DNA from: Gordionus sp. m RMFG-2023
Lineage: Eukaryota; Nematomorpha; Gordioida; Chordodea; Parachordodidae
DNA length: 64,000 nt
Assembly: GCF_954871325.1 (NCBI RefSeq)
Contig: NC_088776.1
Coordinates: forward strand, 54,950,569-55,014,568
Direction of reading: 5' to 3'
Made by a program: the position numbers and the translations under genes. The stretch's first letter is position 1. Each line of letters opens with the position of its first letter. Of the stretch, positions 11,610-40,225 are shown in pieces. Below the pieces are notes generated by a model, which had not been told where the DNA came from, did no database searches, and worked only from the letters and a program-made list of their open reading frames with translations.

Positions 11610-11760
11610 GTTGTACTAACGGCCGGCGTTACTCTTTGGAAAAGGAACGCCATGTGTTACTTGTTTCAAAAGTAACGAGTAACGCGTAAACTTTTTAAGT
11701 AAGGTAATGAACGTTACTCGTTACTTTTTTTTAAAACAACAGGAAAATAAATTTTTTATA
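11610..11760. mobile_element. Terminal fragment of a GTAACG-repeat hAT element
   Basis: A dense cluster of GTAACG/CGTTAC motifs (about seven in 120 bp). The same pattern marks the subterminal regions of the hAT element at 45468-47866 and a fragment near 20000-20080. No transposase sequence or second terminus accompanies it here. Confidence 0.45.
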
Positions 11761-11828
11761 CCTTTTATAATACTCATCCCTCGCTTATGTTTATATATCT
11801 CTCATCTTTTTATATATTAGAGAATATT

Positions 11829-12062
11829 CTAATTCCTAATATGATAAAAAAAATCCTTTATACATATTAATCCTTCATTTTGACCTCTGTTAAGATCCCA
11901 TTCTACTTTAGGAACAATAGCAGCTGTATTTGGGGTTATAAGAAAAATATTTAATAATTCCATTTTTCTCCTATCTCCAGTCATTAACCATAAGAACTTA
12001 TTATTTATGGGGTTAAAACCTGCAACGCGAATCTTCCATGTCGGGAGAAATATTATATGCAA
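11829..12062 (-). CDS. Unassigned minus-strand open frame
   Basis: An open frame of 77 codons reads WKIRVAGFNPINNKFLWLMT and then GDRRKMELLNIFLITP. Its residue mix is not the Asn/Ile/Lys/Phe bias expected of random AT-rich frames, and coding-like fragments in other frames continue upstream to about 12120. It may be an exon or a transposon fragment; I cannot place the family. No good splice sites were found at its edges. Confidence 0.2.
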   Translation of the reverse strand: MHIIFLPTWKIRVAGFNPINNKFLWLMTGDRRKMELLNIFLITPNTAAIVPKVEWDLNRGQNEGLICIKDFFYHIRN

Positions 12063-12531
12063 TCTCAGGATTTTCTTTTATATTAATTATTGTCTCAGAA
12101 ATCATATTTTTTATTTCATTTTTTTGGACTTATTTTAGCAATAATTGACCACCCTTTGAAACTCCCCTTTTTGAACATCATTATTTTATTGATAAGAGGA
12201 ATTTCTATTACTTGAACCCATCACTCATTTTTCTCAAGACAATGGTCTAATTCCGTTTTTTATCTAACTGTTATCACTGTGATACTTGGCATGTATTTTA
12301 CGTATCTTTAAGGAGAAGAATACTTTCAATCCTCCTTCTCAATCTATGCCCGCCAAGAATGACGGGGAATTAGAATTTTCTCCTTAATTTGATGACGGAT
12401 GAATTAACCTAATTCATAAAAATAAAGGGGATTCTGATATATCCATCAAAAAATAAAGGGAAAATGATACCCCATCATTAGCACCAGAGCTCTCGTTAGT
12501 CAGCATTGCTGTTCGCTCTCCACATTGTGAA

Positions 12532-13155
12532 GATGGGAGATAAACTTTAGGGTAGCAAAGAAAAGAAAAAAATAATGGATTAAAGAAGGACGAAATGGAA
12601 AAAAGAAGTAAAAATTTCGATTATAAGAAAATATAATAATGGGAGATGGACTTTAGGGTAGCAAAGAAAAGAAAAAAAGAATGGATTAAAGAAGGACTGT
12701 CAAAAATATACTTAACGTTAACTATATGAAAAAATGAGGCTAAATTCTAAAATAAGAATAAACTCAGAAAGGCAACTACTGAATTAGAAAACTAAATTAA
12801 CAATTATAAAATAAAGGAAACACGGAACTGAAACTATCAAATTTGCAAAATAAATTAAGAATTCTAGAAAACGTTCTTTAGACACATATCTTTATTAAGT
12901 AAAATATTCATCAAATTACAAAAAGTCAAATTGTAAAAAATCCAAAGTTTATAAAAATTAAAAAGTGAATTTATCAACAAAAATTTATAATATATATCGA
13001 TTTCTAATATAAAAAAAATGACTGACATTTTTTTAACTATAACAAATATATATATATATAAAAAATGATTGACATTATATTATAAAATGTATCATTTACG
13101 ACGACGAAATGGAAAAAAGAAGTAAAAATTTCGATTATAAAAAAATATAATAATT
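12532..13155. repeat. Local direct duplication, about 65-bp and 55-bp units
   Basis: The unit beginning GGGAGATAAACTTTAGGG at about 12535 recurs at about 12641 with few changes. The linker unit GACGAAATGGAAAAAAGAAG (about 12588) recurs at about 13102. The block is purine-rich and non-coding. Confidence 0.6.
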
Positions 13156-16100
13156 GTATACTACTTTATGACTTGACGAATATAGTATAGGGTTCCAACT
13201 AGTGTTATTAAAAAGTCCTACGATTAAGAATTTAGCTAAATAAATATTATGTAAACATCGAGATTTGGCGAATAGATGTCCAAGCATTTCTGGCAGCTAG
13301 CAAAATATTTAGGTCAACATAATGTTATTTTGGTAATAAGCTTAATCGGCCCTTTTTTAAAATCGGGGTTTTTAAAAATAGTTTCAACACCGTGCATTTA
13401 TAACCAGATAAAAAAAATAATAAGCATAGCCTTAGGCAGCTGTGGCCAATATTAAGTTGCGAGTTCGATTCTACTTCATGGCTTGTTGCACTTTTTCACA
13501 AAATGTGATAATTCTTCTATGACACGGCTTTAATTATATAAGGATATGGCAATATGATTAAACTGAGGAATTTAATGGAAACTTAACTTTTTAATATTGA
13601 TTTACCACTTTTATAGTTTAAACAAGCTTGAGACACTGACTCCTTTATTATATTTAAATTTATAATTCACAAAGAATTCCAAAAAATATAGTAACAAAAA
13701 TAATATAAGATAAAAAGGTAATAATTTTTATAATCTAAATACATTTTTTAACGCTTTTTATATCTTGTATTTTTTCTCAAATAAATATTAATTTTTTCAC
13801 TTCTCAAGAATTTAAATTATAAATTGCATAGTCAATCATAAAATTTTTTGTATTTTCTAAATTTAAATTCAAGTAAATTCTTTAATAATATTCATTTTTA
13901 GATTTAAAAAAATATATTTCATATTCATTTTAAGCTTATATAAAAATTCAATTAATAAAAATTAATATATGTATTTTTCTATATTTCAAATTATATAATT
14001 CAAATAATTTGTTCCTTTTTTAAAATTAATAATTAAATACTTCCGAATTAAAAATGATAAAAACTTTCTTATGTTTCAAGATAAAAAATCAACTATTAAA
14101 AAAATATATAAATAATTGATTGCCATTTCTTAATTATAAGCATTTATATTTATTTATTCAATTTCTGCGACATGCGCGTCATTCATAAGCCCAGTGTTTC
14201 ATCGTTTCTCGGAAGTTAGTATTTATCGAATCGTCTATCTATTTGAAATGTCTCAACTTTTAGTAATTGAACTTTCCATATTGGTTTAATCATTTAATAT
14301 AGGTAGTTTTATAAAAAAATATAAATAATCCTAAATCATCCATTTTGGTACTGATTTATGGAATATATTTTCATGAAATATAATTTATTTGGGGTACCTA
14401 TTTATAATATACGATTTATACATAATTGAAAATTTTTTCTAATAAACAATTCCAACCACTCCCCTCTTTAATTTTAATGAGGCGAATCACAATTTAAAGA
14501 AAACTTATAGCCTAGTAAATAAAGGGGAAAAGACAAAAATAAGCCATTTACTTCCCTCTTCCGAATGGAAAAATTATTTTTAACAAAAAAAACTTAGAAG
14601 CCTTCAACAAATTCATTTATATAAGAAAAACAACGGCATGGTAGAAAGAATTTTTTTGAACATTATCCTGACCTGTACATAACATTTCCATAACACCAAA
14701 TTACACAATTAACCTGGCTTTCTCTCTATATCATTAATTCATATTGTATCTTGTAGATTTCTGTTTATAAGTAATTTAGACAAATATATAACCGATTACT
14801 TCCTACCCTTTATTTCTTGAATTATTTAGTCTACCCATTCTAGTATACCCCTTGTAAATTTCTTATAAATAATTATTTTTATTTATAGCAAATTTGTTAA
14901 CTGGAATAACAATTTCAATTTTAGGACCATTTTCCTTATATATTTTCAAAACAATGTGCCACTTTATACCAGCTTCTCCCTTGGTTATATTAGTTTGTTA
15001 TGATATTTCTTGAATAATATAATATTTCTACTTGGTATTTCCACTATTTATAAATATTATTATTTTATTGATAACCAATTTGTTAACTGAGAATTTTATG
15101 ACTATTTTCGTATTTCTGTCAATTTTATAATCATAAAAATATTATTGAGTTTTCACCCATTAACTAGAAATATATGAAAAATTTATATATACCGTTAAAA
15201 GTATATTTTTAAAACAATTTCCATTTCTAAATTTCAGCTTTAATTCCTCTAATATTTAAAATTTAATTTTTAAAAAATTTCTTTCCCATGATAATAAAAA
15301 TCTACTTTCTTATAACTCTTTTTTAATTAAGGTTAAAATTCATTTTGTAATAATTGCAATTTCTTAATTATTAAATCATAAATATATCTAAAAGTTCCTT
15401 AATCCCTTCAACGCAACCTTTTTTTTATTGTCAGTTGATATATTCTCTGAATCCAAATTCTTTTAATAAGTTGTAAATATATTTCACCTTTTTCCTTTTC
15501 ATCATACACCACCTTTTGATCTATTGGATCCTGAATGACCCCGATTTTCCCATACGATCCTTCCACATTTCTCCTCTGACTCATTATTTCCGATCTTTCT
15601 CCTAATATTCCTCCTGATTTCTCTCTTAGAATTATTTCCTCTACCTCTCCCCTAAGATTCCTCCCAATTTCTTCCTGGAATGATTTCCCTCATAGAACTA
15701 TTGCCCCCGATTTTTCTCATAGAACTATTCCCCCCTCCCGTTTCTTCCACTAGATACTCCCCCCCCCCTCCCCCCATATTTTAACTAGAAACACCCCCCC
15801 CCCCCCTTCCAAAAAAATAAATAAATTTCCTCTCTTAATATTCCCCCCTATTTCCTCATCTTTTATGAATACACTCCTCTCTCCCATGTCCTTTATAGTT
15901 TCTCCTCTTAGAGCCACCATACCTTATCTCCCTTCTCACTCCAGACTGAACATAGATTCAATCCCCTACAATGTTCTCTCACTATGATGTGCTATACCTC
16001 TTTATTCATCCTAGTTATTGGTACAAACATATCTCACCAAGAAAATACTCCCCGCAAAAACTATACCATGGATCTATTCGGGGGGTCCAATCCTACCCAA

Positions 16101-17003
16101 ACACCGCTTCTACTCTCCGATTAATAATTCATAATCTAATATATCCACCTTTTCTTCCATTATCGCTTTTATTTACACTTTTCTTACTATCGTCAATTGT
16201 CATCCATTGATTTGTCTTATTCTTTCATCCTCCTTTTCTATCTTCTTATTGGGCCATATACTCCGATATTTAGCGTATCCAATCACTAAAATAGCCTCTT
16301 CCACGTCAAATAACATGTGTATACATATTAAAATTTATCATCACTCTCGGACAAGGATCGTGTACCACCAACTCTTGTATCATATTTACGTATCCCATTT
16401 TTTTTATTTTACTATGAGAAAACTCTTCGTTTGTCACTGCTAACCACCTCGCCTTGACCCGTATTCATATTCTTTGCCATTATATAATACTAATTCCTAC
16501 ACTATATCTATACATGTCCACCCTTTCGTCATTAAAAACACTTCATATTTTTCTACCCAGTTACCTATACCTTAGGCCTAATGATCCCTTCAATTCTCTC
16601 GTTCCCAATAGTTAACACATCCAAAGCATTTCACCCATTACTCTGGGTAAAACCACCTGTTGTTTTAATTGCTCGTATTTCCTCCTTATTGTGGCCTAAA
16701 CGTCCGTGACCTGGCCTTAATGTCCGCGACCTGCCCGCAATTTTTTTGCTTCCCCGCACAAAACGGAGCTCTATCATATTATCCACATTCAAAACATTTA
16801 GTTTCCCTGCAATGCCTGACTATATTATCTTGTTTTCCGCAATTATAACAATTCAACTTCCCTGTTCCTCGTGAATCAAAACTCGGTCTCATTTCTATAC
16901 TTCTCCCATATGAATTCTTCTTCGGTCCTTTATACGTGCCCAACATGATTATTATATGAAACCCGATTCTCAGATCTTAGACTAATCTATCTATAGTACT
17001 ATC

Positions 17004-18512
17004 TAGTGTTGTAAACGAACGAAGTTCGTTTTTTTGAAAAAAATGATGAACGGCGTTCCTTTTATTTTTGACGAACTTTGAACATGAACGCGTTCCTTTT
17101 TTATGACGAACGCGTTCGAATTTAACGTTCGTTCAATTTTAAAAATATTTTTATCTTTATTTATTTGAAAAATTTAATATTTCCGAATTTTTTAATATTA
17201 TTTATATTTTTTAATCGGCTGTTTATTTCCTTTTCACATTTCAATTTTTTTAACACATAATTTATTAATTTGAATATTATTGTTTATATTTTAATTTAAT
17301 AGATTAGCACAAGCATGTAATTATTATTTAATCCTCATCATCTGATTCTGAAAATCTAAATTCAGATGAATTATCATTACTATGGCCAAATATGATAAAT
17401 GTTTTACATTAACATCCTATATTGAAGGAACTAATCCAATTCTTACCAAGTGTAAAATGTGGCCAAAAAGTATTATATTGTCAAAATCTTCAGCTTCCAA
17501 TTTAAAACATTTGTTTGATTTTATATGATATAACTAAGTTAAATCATTAAATTTGAAGAAATAATGCATATGGGATATTTGACCCCAACAATAACGATAG
17601 TTATTTTAAAATTAAAAAAATTAGTGGCCTCAAATATGGTCATCCATTGATAGACGCCGTATTAAATGGGATTAATAAAAGGTAATCACTCTCAATTAAT
17701 TACATATATTATATTTTTTTAAAGATTTGAAGATATATATATATAAGGATCAATATGTTCTTTCTGCAATTATACCTCCAACATTCAAACTTCAATGGCC
17801 ATGGTTAAAACTTCCACAGAACGAGCCTATTAAAAATAAACTTATAGCGTTATTGAAAAAAATGCTTTGAAAACCCTAGAGAACTGATGATTTCGAGATA
17901 TCCTATTTTTTGTCGAGAGTAGAGAATGGATTGGAGAAGGATAACTTATCTCAATTTTTTGCAAATAACAAAACAATATGTTTTTAATGAATTCTTTACG
18001 TTAAAAGAGCTGTTTATTAAGTATAATACCGCAATCCCCTCATCCGCCCCTGTAGAGGGTGTTTTTAGTATAGCTAATGCCGTATTAACTGCCAAGTGTT
18101 CCTGTCTATCAGATAAATATTTTAAAAACAATTGTTATTAAAATTTAATAAGAAAAATTTTTTATAAATAAAAATATCTTTTTATTCGCTATATTATATT
18201 ATATTATATTATATTATATTATATTATATTATATTATATTATATTATATTATATTATATTATATTATATTATATTTATAATTATCTTATCAAAATAAAAA
18301 TATATTATTTTTTTGGCTAAAATGTATTGTATTAAAAAATATAAGTTTATTTATATTAAATTAAATTTAAAAAAAATTTATCATAAAATTTTGAACGGTT
18401 ATGAACGTGAACGCATTCATTTTTTTTGAACATGAACGTGAACGCGTTCAATTTTTGTCAATGAAGGTTGAACGTGAACGAGTTCGATTTTTTTAGAATG
18501 ATTACAGCACTA
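17004..18512 (+). mobile_element. hAT transposon with GAACG subterminal repeats and exact 8-bp target duplication
   Basis: The ends TAGTGTTGTAAACGAACG and TTACAGCACTA are inverted repeats flanked by GTACTATC at 16996-17003 and 18513-18520. Both subterminal regions are packed with GAACGCGTTC motifs. Transposase pieces lie on the + strand: YGHPLIDAVLNGINKR near 17636-17683, VLSAIIPPTFKLQWPWLKL near 17759-17812, and the C-terminal dimerisation block LKELFIKYNTAIPSSAPVEG with VFSIANAVLTAK at 18004-18095. The N-terminal half (BED finger, most of the RNase H fold) is gone and frames are interrupted, so it is inactive. It lies in the LTR fossil. Confidence 0.9.
18191..18273. repeat. (ATATT)n pentanucleotide satellite
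   Basis: About 83 bp of near-perfect ATATT repeat in the 3' untranslated part of the hAT element at 17004-18512. Confidence 0.95.
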
Positions 18513-19135
18513 GTACTATCTGTCCACCCGTTGATTAACTATTGAACTGGTAATCACGTTACCTTTCCCATCACATCCTCTTCCCCATCATGCTCTTCTA
18601 TGGTCAAAGTCTGCCCCTTTATTCTTACACTGCGACTTTTCCTAGTTCTTATTCCCCAGATTAAACTACACATTTATATTAATAATATGACCAATGCCAT
18701 ATTATACGGTACCTCCCAGTACTTCACAAATTTCAAGGTCTTCATTCTAGCGTTTATTACTATTTGCAAATAAATAATACCAATAATATAAATATACATC
18801 AACTAATTAGTTTTCACCTATTCCGTTTATGCCACTATTCCTACTAATTAGTTTTCAACGTTTTTTCGTATATTGTTTTTCTACTAATTAGTTTTTAATA
18901 TAAAAAAAATATTAACCCGACTTCACTTTTAATAATAATTCACCAATCGTATAGTTAAAACGTGCTCGAGACACTGACTCCTATATTATATTCAATTTAT
19001 AATTCACAAAGAATTCCAAAAAATATAATTTAAACAAATATAATATAATATAAAAAGGTAATAATTTTCATAATCTGAATATATTTTTTTAACGCTTTTT
19101 ATACTTGTATTTTTTTTAAAATAAATATTATTTAA

Positions 19136-20550
19136 AAAAATATATTTTAACAAAAATAATATAATATAAAAAACTAATAATTTTTATAATATGGCAATAC
19201 ATTTTTTAAATATTTTTTATATTTTTATTTTTCCCAAATATATATTCATTTATTAATATTCAACAATAATAAAATATAAAAATATAATAATTTTGACTAA
19301 TAATATTAACTTACATAAATATAAAATATTTTTAAACAAAAATTAATTGTTAAAATAAATCAAAAATGATTACTAATTGCCCTGGAATTCAAAAGTTCTC
19401 TTACAAAAAAAAATAATCAATGCAAAGAACGAATAATCATTTTACTAATTCTTCAGATGATTATTTAACTGCCCTGGCCATAGTATGAAGCATTATTTAA
19501 CCAAAAATAAAAAGGAAAATTAAGAGCATTAGTTCTACAACTTTATAAGTTTAGATTTTGCTCTTATTCAAATATTTCAACCTTGATATCCAGCAGCTAA
19601 AATCTAAAATGATATATGAAGATTAAGATATTGAGATCAAATTCATATAAAGATTTTTTAAAAAATGAATCTGCAATATTTGTCGAGGGATATCTCCTTC
19701 GACAATCTGAATAAAGATTTTTATGAAAGTGTTTTTTTGAAAATAATAATCATTTTTCAAATATTCCATATTTTCCCCAGTTAAAATTTTATTTATTAAA
19801 TATAATACAACCTTTCAAGGGAACTATGCACTCTAGTTTATGATCAAAATTTTGCAAATCAATTATTAAAAATATATAAAAAAATTACAAACGAACTTAT
19901 CTTATAAAACTGTATTTTAAGTATTTATGGGGGAAAATAATAAAAAGTTTTTTTTATTTAATATTTAGTTTTTTTAATAGTTCATTTTTATAATAGTAAG
20001 TAACATGTTCCTATTTTCACGTAACTAGTAACGATAACGCGTTGCTTTTTTTAAATATAAAAAGTTAAGCGTTTCTTTTTTGAATAATGTCTATAGCATT
20101 AAGCCTAAGCTATGAAGATATGTAAGAATAAATTTTACTCTTAAATTAGATAGTAAATTGCATTATACATCATAAATAGAGAAAAAAAATTCAACTTTAA
20201 TATAAGACTGGTCGTCCTAAAAAAAGAGCATTTGGTAGCCTAAGCACTAAACCAAAAAATTTAAACAGAATATGCTACACATGCTCTAAAATCACCTTTA
20301 TAAGAATTATGTTTTATATTCTTGTATTTCATATTTTAATAACTTTACACACAAACACTTAGCTTAAGGTCATCATATTATATTTTGATTTTGGTGTCTT
20401 TGATTGCGCAGATCAGACTAAACACTAAAGTATGATCTAATCGCACAAATGCAGAGGACCAAATACAAGATACGCACTTCGTAAATATAAAATTTTATCT
20501 AAAATTCATTTAGTGCATACAATAAAATTAAAAAAGCCTTTAATGTATAG
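19136..20550. other. AT-rich intergenic DNA with one GTAACG-family fragment
   Basis: No host exon seen. Around 20000-20080 a cluster of GTAAC/GTTAC motifs (with AACGCGTTGC) looks like another subterminal fragment of the GTAACG hAT family. The remainder is plain AT-rich sequence. Confidence 0.4.
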
Positions 20551-21835
20551 AAAAATCAAATGCCAGAGTGATAAAGGCTATATATCATATCTTAATACAT
20601 ATAGAAAGTTGTTGCCCCCTATCGTTGAAGGTTCATTAAAGCTACGCTATATATTCCTCATTTCCATCTAACTGAAATAAGTTTGTTAGGTGTAAATTTA
20701 AAAATGAGTAACCCTTTACACGTATGTGTACAGCCATAGGCGTAGCCAGAATTTTCCTAAGGGGGGGGGGGGATTATAAAATATCTGGGGGCTTCGTCCC
20801 CAGACCCATATGAAATATATTTTTATTAGTTTATATAAAATATATTTTTATTAGCTTATATAAAATATATTTTTATAATAAATTACTTGCATATACATTA
20901 ATATAAAAACATGGTAATAATTTATTCCAATGAAGTATAAGAAATTTATTTATAAAAATTAGGTTGACATATAGTTGATATTCCACTAATTAAAAATACC
21001 AGGTAAAATTCCACATTTACAGACATTTTTACAGTTATATAATATATTTCAGTTAATATTTTAATAAAATTACTAATCAATGCTCTTAATAATAAATATA
21101 GCAACATTTTGCATCCAATTATTTAGCCATCTATTTATTTTAAACCACAATGTCTTTAAAAGATATTTTCTGATGTCCTTATCAATATTTTATAGATTTG
21201 TAAAATATATATTTCGCTATATTGCTAAAAATTATTTGATTGTCATATTATAATTGATAAAATTAGATATACTGTAAATCTACGACATATAATATTCCAC
21301 TGTTTGTATTGTGCTTTAATTTTTTTATTTAATTTATGCTTTAATTTTATCAATAGTTTTATAATTATATTTTACTTTTATTAAATATAAATTAAAATTA
21401 CTCACTCTTTAAAAAATTATATTTGATTATTATGACTTATCTTTGGCTTATATTCTATTTCTTAAAAAACATTTTTGGTTCACTTTTTTATATATATAAA
21501 TGCTTTTTCCAAAAATGTATAAATTATGATAAATAGTTTTATAAAAAATATAAACTTTTACATTCTTTCTTTCAAATAGTTTAAGTTATATGCATACATT
21601 TTAGGGGGTCAGGGAGTGGGGGGAGGACTAAGGGGGATATTTTTTATTAGCTTAAAATGATATTTACAAAAAGTGATAAAATATTGAAGGGGAGATTTCC
21701 CCTTGCCCCCCCCCCTTTTCTACGCTTATGTGGGCAGCCATAAATACTTGTATGCACATCAGTTCAAAGACGGTTATTTAAACATCTATAAGCTGGGATA
21801 TAAATAAAGGGGCAACAATGACTATACCCGTGTGT
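20550..21835 (+). repeat. Dispersed repeat of unknown class, split by a 1-kb insertion
   Basis: The two halves, about 20550-20738 and 21727-21835, align in order with the reverse complement of about 39950-40225. Shared blocks include TTCCTCATTTCCATCTAA, CTAGCGTTGAAG-like sequence and a terminal CTATACCCRTG. The second genomic copy is uninterrupted, which shows that 20739-21726 is an insertion. No coding capacity and no tRNA-like promoter could be recognised. Confidence 0.6.
20739..21726. mobile_element. Non-coding DNA element with GGCGTAGCC-type ends
   Basis: It starts GGCGTAGCCAGAATTTTCC with a G run and ends with a C run plus TTTTCTACGCT, so the ends are loosely inverted. Flanks are imperfect 16-bp copies, TATGTGTACAGCCATA (20723-20738) and TATGTGGGCAGCCATA (21727-21742). 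The interior is AT-rich, with a roughly 30-bp tandem repeat at 20812-20878, and encodes nothing. The superfamily is not assigned. Confidence 0.65.
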
Positions 21836-22137
21836 ATATATTTAACTACTTATTTTACCATATCTTGTTATACAATAGGTAACAAAATTTTTTATTACCG
21901 ACATATAATAAAAATTTCTTTATCAAATTATTTAGACAACATGTATGTAATCATGAGAAGTAAGTCAATAATATAATAGTTTTACGATTCTTCATATTTT
22001 TTCAATATTATTACAAAAATCTCCATTTTATAAATAAAATTCGATATTATGGTATAACGATAATATTTTCATCATAATTTTCAATTTCCCCACATGTGCT
22101 TTGCGAGGTTCTAAAAAAAAATATTTCAATTATCGTG

Positions 22138-37706
<15,569 letters not shown>

Positions 37707-37733
37707 TTTAATATTATTTGGAATGTGTTTTGC

Positions 37734-37739
37734 AATAAA
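37734..37739 (+). terminator. KARS polyadenylation signal AATAAA
   Basis: AATAAA 28 bp after the TGA of KARS, at the expected place for a very short 3' UTR. Confidence 0.6.
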
Positions 37740-37968
37740 AAATATGTATTATTTATGCTTTTTTTTTTAAAAAAAAGGATTATAATAGTCCATTAATGTG
37801 ATTTATGATTTTTTTAAATAGTTAAATAAATAATTTTTTGGTGCAAATGCAAACATACACTTTTAAATATTTCGCTGCAGATTTTATAGAATCCAAAAAC
37901 GATAATTGATTAGAAATATTTAAAAAGAAATCAATCATTAATTTTGAGAAAATAAATTTGTTAAGAAG

Positions 37969-39790
37969 CGTGAACGGCCCAAAAAGCGACTTATGGAAGG
38001 ATATACAGAAACTACTACGCAGAGATAGACGTATGTTATCGCGAGGAAAGCCTTTGACATTGATAGGGATATGAAGGAAAACAGGATTTATGACGCATAT
38101 AAAAAATTAAAATATTTTTGTAAACCTAGTAGCTTTAAGAAACTTCCCGCCATTGTCTTAAGGAATGGGAAAGTGATCATAGATCAAGATGAACAAATAG
38201 CTGTATGGCTTGATTATTACATGACAGTCTTTGATTCAAGGAAAGCAACCCCACCAGCTAGCTTAAATACAATTTTGGTCTCACCCCCATCTGGCTTTTC
38301 TATTGATGAGATTACTAACATAATAAAAAAATTACGCAGAAACAAAGCTCCGGGGCCTGATGACATAACAGCTGAGTATCTGAAAATTGCACCTAGGACT
38401 GTCTCTTCCTTCCTTTTGACCCTTTTTAACAAAATATGGGAAAACTTTGGAGGAATGGAATGAATCATTTTTATGTAATTTCCCCAAAATTGAGAATCCA
38501 GGGAATTTCACAGATTATCGTGCCGTCGCTCTGACATCATGTGTATCTAAAATATTTATGACGTTATTAAAAAATAAAATTGTGAACTCGAAGCCCCATC
38601 TTTTCCCCAAATACATTTGTGCTTATAGGCCGAATAAAAACATACTAGAACCAATATTAGCCTTGAAAATAATAATGCAGAAATGTTATAAATACAAAAT
38701 ATCATCCTATTATACTTTCATCGACTTTAGTAGAGCTTTTGATAATGTTGATCACGGAGCTCTTTGGGAAACGATAGCTGAATGTGGAATAGAACCTCAA
38801 ATAATCCTCATCTTAAAAAACCACTACTCTAAATTAGTAGCGTGTTTTAGAATAAACGATAAAATATCTCCCTGCTTTAGAATCAAAAAAGGAGTAAAAC
38901 AGGGGTATACTCTATCACCACTCCTATTTAATATGATAATTAATAAAGTTATAAGAGAAGCACTAGGGGCAGCTGATCTGTTCCGATAAGTCCATATCTT
39001 TTGTTAACAGAATAATATCTTATGCTGACGACATTGTTGTAATCTCCAAGAGCATAGATGAAACCAAAAATTTATTATACTTACTAGAGACCCTAAGTCA
39101 AAGAGTTGGACTTGAAATAAATTTCAAAAAAACTGTTATTCTACCCTCCCCAAATGCTCCACCAATGGACAATCTTACTTTTGGAAGAAAAATAATTAAG
39201 GTTGTAGATAAAATTAGATATTTGGGTATAACACTAGACAATAAAGGTAGTGGTAAAGAGGAATTGTCTATAAGAATAAAGGGAACCTTCTACAAGTATA
39301 TGAAAATTTGGAAAACAAAAGAGATCTTTGTTTTTACCAGACTGAAGTTATTCAACTCGACAATTGTTCCGATTCTATTATATGGTGGGGAAATTTGGGA
39401 AGCAAATAAGACGGAAATGAGACGATTACAATCATTTATAAATAATTGCCTACGTACAATTAATGGCATTTTCTATCCAAGAGTCATATCAAACCAAAAT
39501 CTCTGGAAAAAATCTAATCACACGCCAATTAATATCACTGTAAAAAAACGCCGTATCCAGTTCCTAGCTCATAATAAGGAACTCCGACCACAATTTAGCT
39601 CATGACGCCATAGCATGGCTGTACACACATAAGGGAAAACAATATACAAAATATAAATCCTTATGGTACTATAAATCCATAAAAGATATAATGGATTTAA
39701 ATATCAATATGAAACAATTCATAAAACTTAACAGATCCATCAAAAAACTTTTCCGCTTCAAAAAAAGTTACCTCAAATGAAAACGTATTT
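37969..39790 (+). mobile_element. 5'-truncated RTE-like LINE with reverse transcriptase
   Basis: Starts in the linker before the reverse transcriptase and runs to the C-terminal domain. Visible blocks: KLRRNKAPGPDDITAEYLKI (38323-38382), the RT fingers with ENPGNFTDYRAVALTSCVSK, palm residues YTFIDFSRAFDNVDHGALW, KKGVKQGYTLSPLLFNMIIN, the catalytic box RIISYADDIVVISK, then thumb and the ILLYGGEIWEANKTE region (39379-39423). Reading passes through several frames: shifts near 38060, near 38450, near 38985 and near 39600. The final frame ends in a stop at 39777-39779. The endonuclease domain is lost by 5' truncation, as is usual for LINEs. There is no evident tail or target duplication. Clade (RTE) is inferred from the LYGGEIW region and is less certain than the LINE call. 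Confidence 0.85.
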
Positions 39791-39949
39791 TATAGTTCTT
39801 TGCTCACATATCATTATCTAAAGGTTCCCTATCAACAATTATTCAACTTTTTTGGAAGTATTCTTTAATTTTTCTTACTTAAACTTGTATTAAATTTGTA
39901 AAATTATTAAATTAAAAACGATCCACCGCCCACCCTTAAAGTAATTAAA

Positions 39950-40225
39950 TTATATTGTAGTTCATGGGTATAGGCTTTTTCTTTGTCCTACTCCTTTTAA
40001 ATTAAAGCCTATATAGAGGTTTAAGCAACATTTTTCGAAATGTTGTGCCTACAAGTACGTGCGGCTTGCCCACAAACGTGTGGAGGGCTCCTCATATTTT
40101 TACTTTTATACCCAAATTAAATTGTTCCAATTAGATGGAAATGAGGAAAACCTAGCGTAGCTCTGTTGAATCTTCAACGCTAGAGGGCAAAAGCGCTATA
40201 TATCACGTATTTTAAGGAGATGATT
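39950..40225 (-). repeat. Uninterrupted second copy of the 20.5-21.8 kb repeat
   Basis: Inverted relative to the first copy. It shares the CGCTAGAGGGCAAAAGCG and TTAGATGGAAATGAGGAAAA blocks and the CATGGGTATAG end. It shows the pre-insertion state of the locus broken by the element at 20739-21726. Confidence 0.55.

Larger units (their letters stand above)
13607..19135 (-). mobile_element. LTR retrotransposon fossil, broken, with gag zinc knuckle
   Basis: Two similar direct repeats, about 13607-13790 and 18945-19135, share a core (GAGACACTGACTCCT, then TATAATTCACAAAGAATTCC) and bound the region like decayed LTRs. Between them, on the minus strand near 16750-16890, a Cys-x2-Cys-x4-His-x4-Cys-like nucleocapsid knuckle is visible, followed by a charged Arg-rich linker. 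The direction is therefore minus, with the 5' LTR at the right. Polymerase domains could not be recognised, and the family (Gypsy or BEL/Pao) is left open. The element is old and broken in many places, and it carries an hAT insertion of 1.5 kb. Confidence 0.5.

Noticed and set aside
15971-16443. Two + strand open frames of 79 and 78 codons
   Set aside because: They are pyrimidine-rich opposite-strand shadows of the minus-strand LTR fossil and have no family resemblance.
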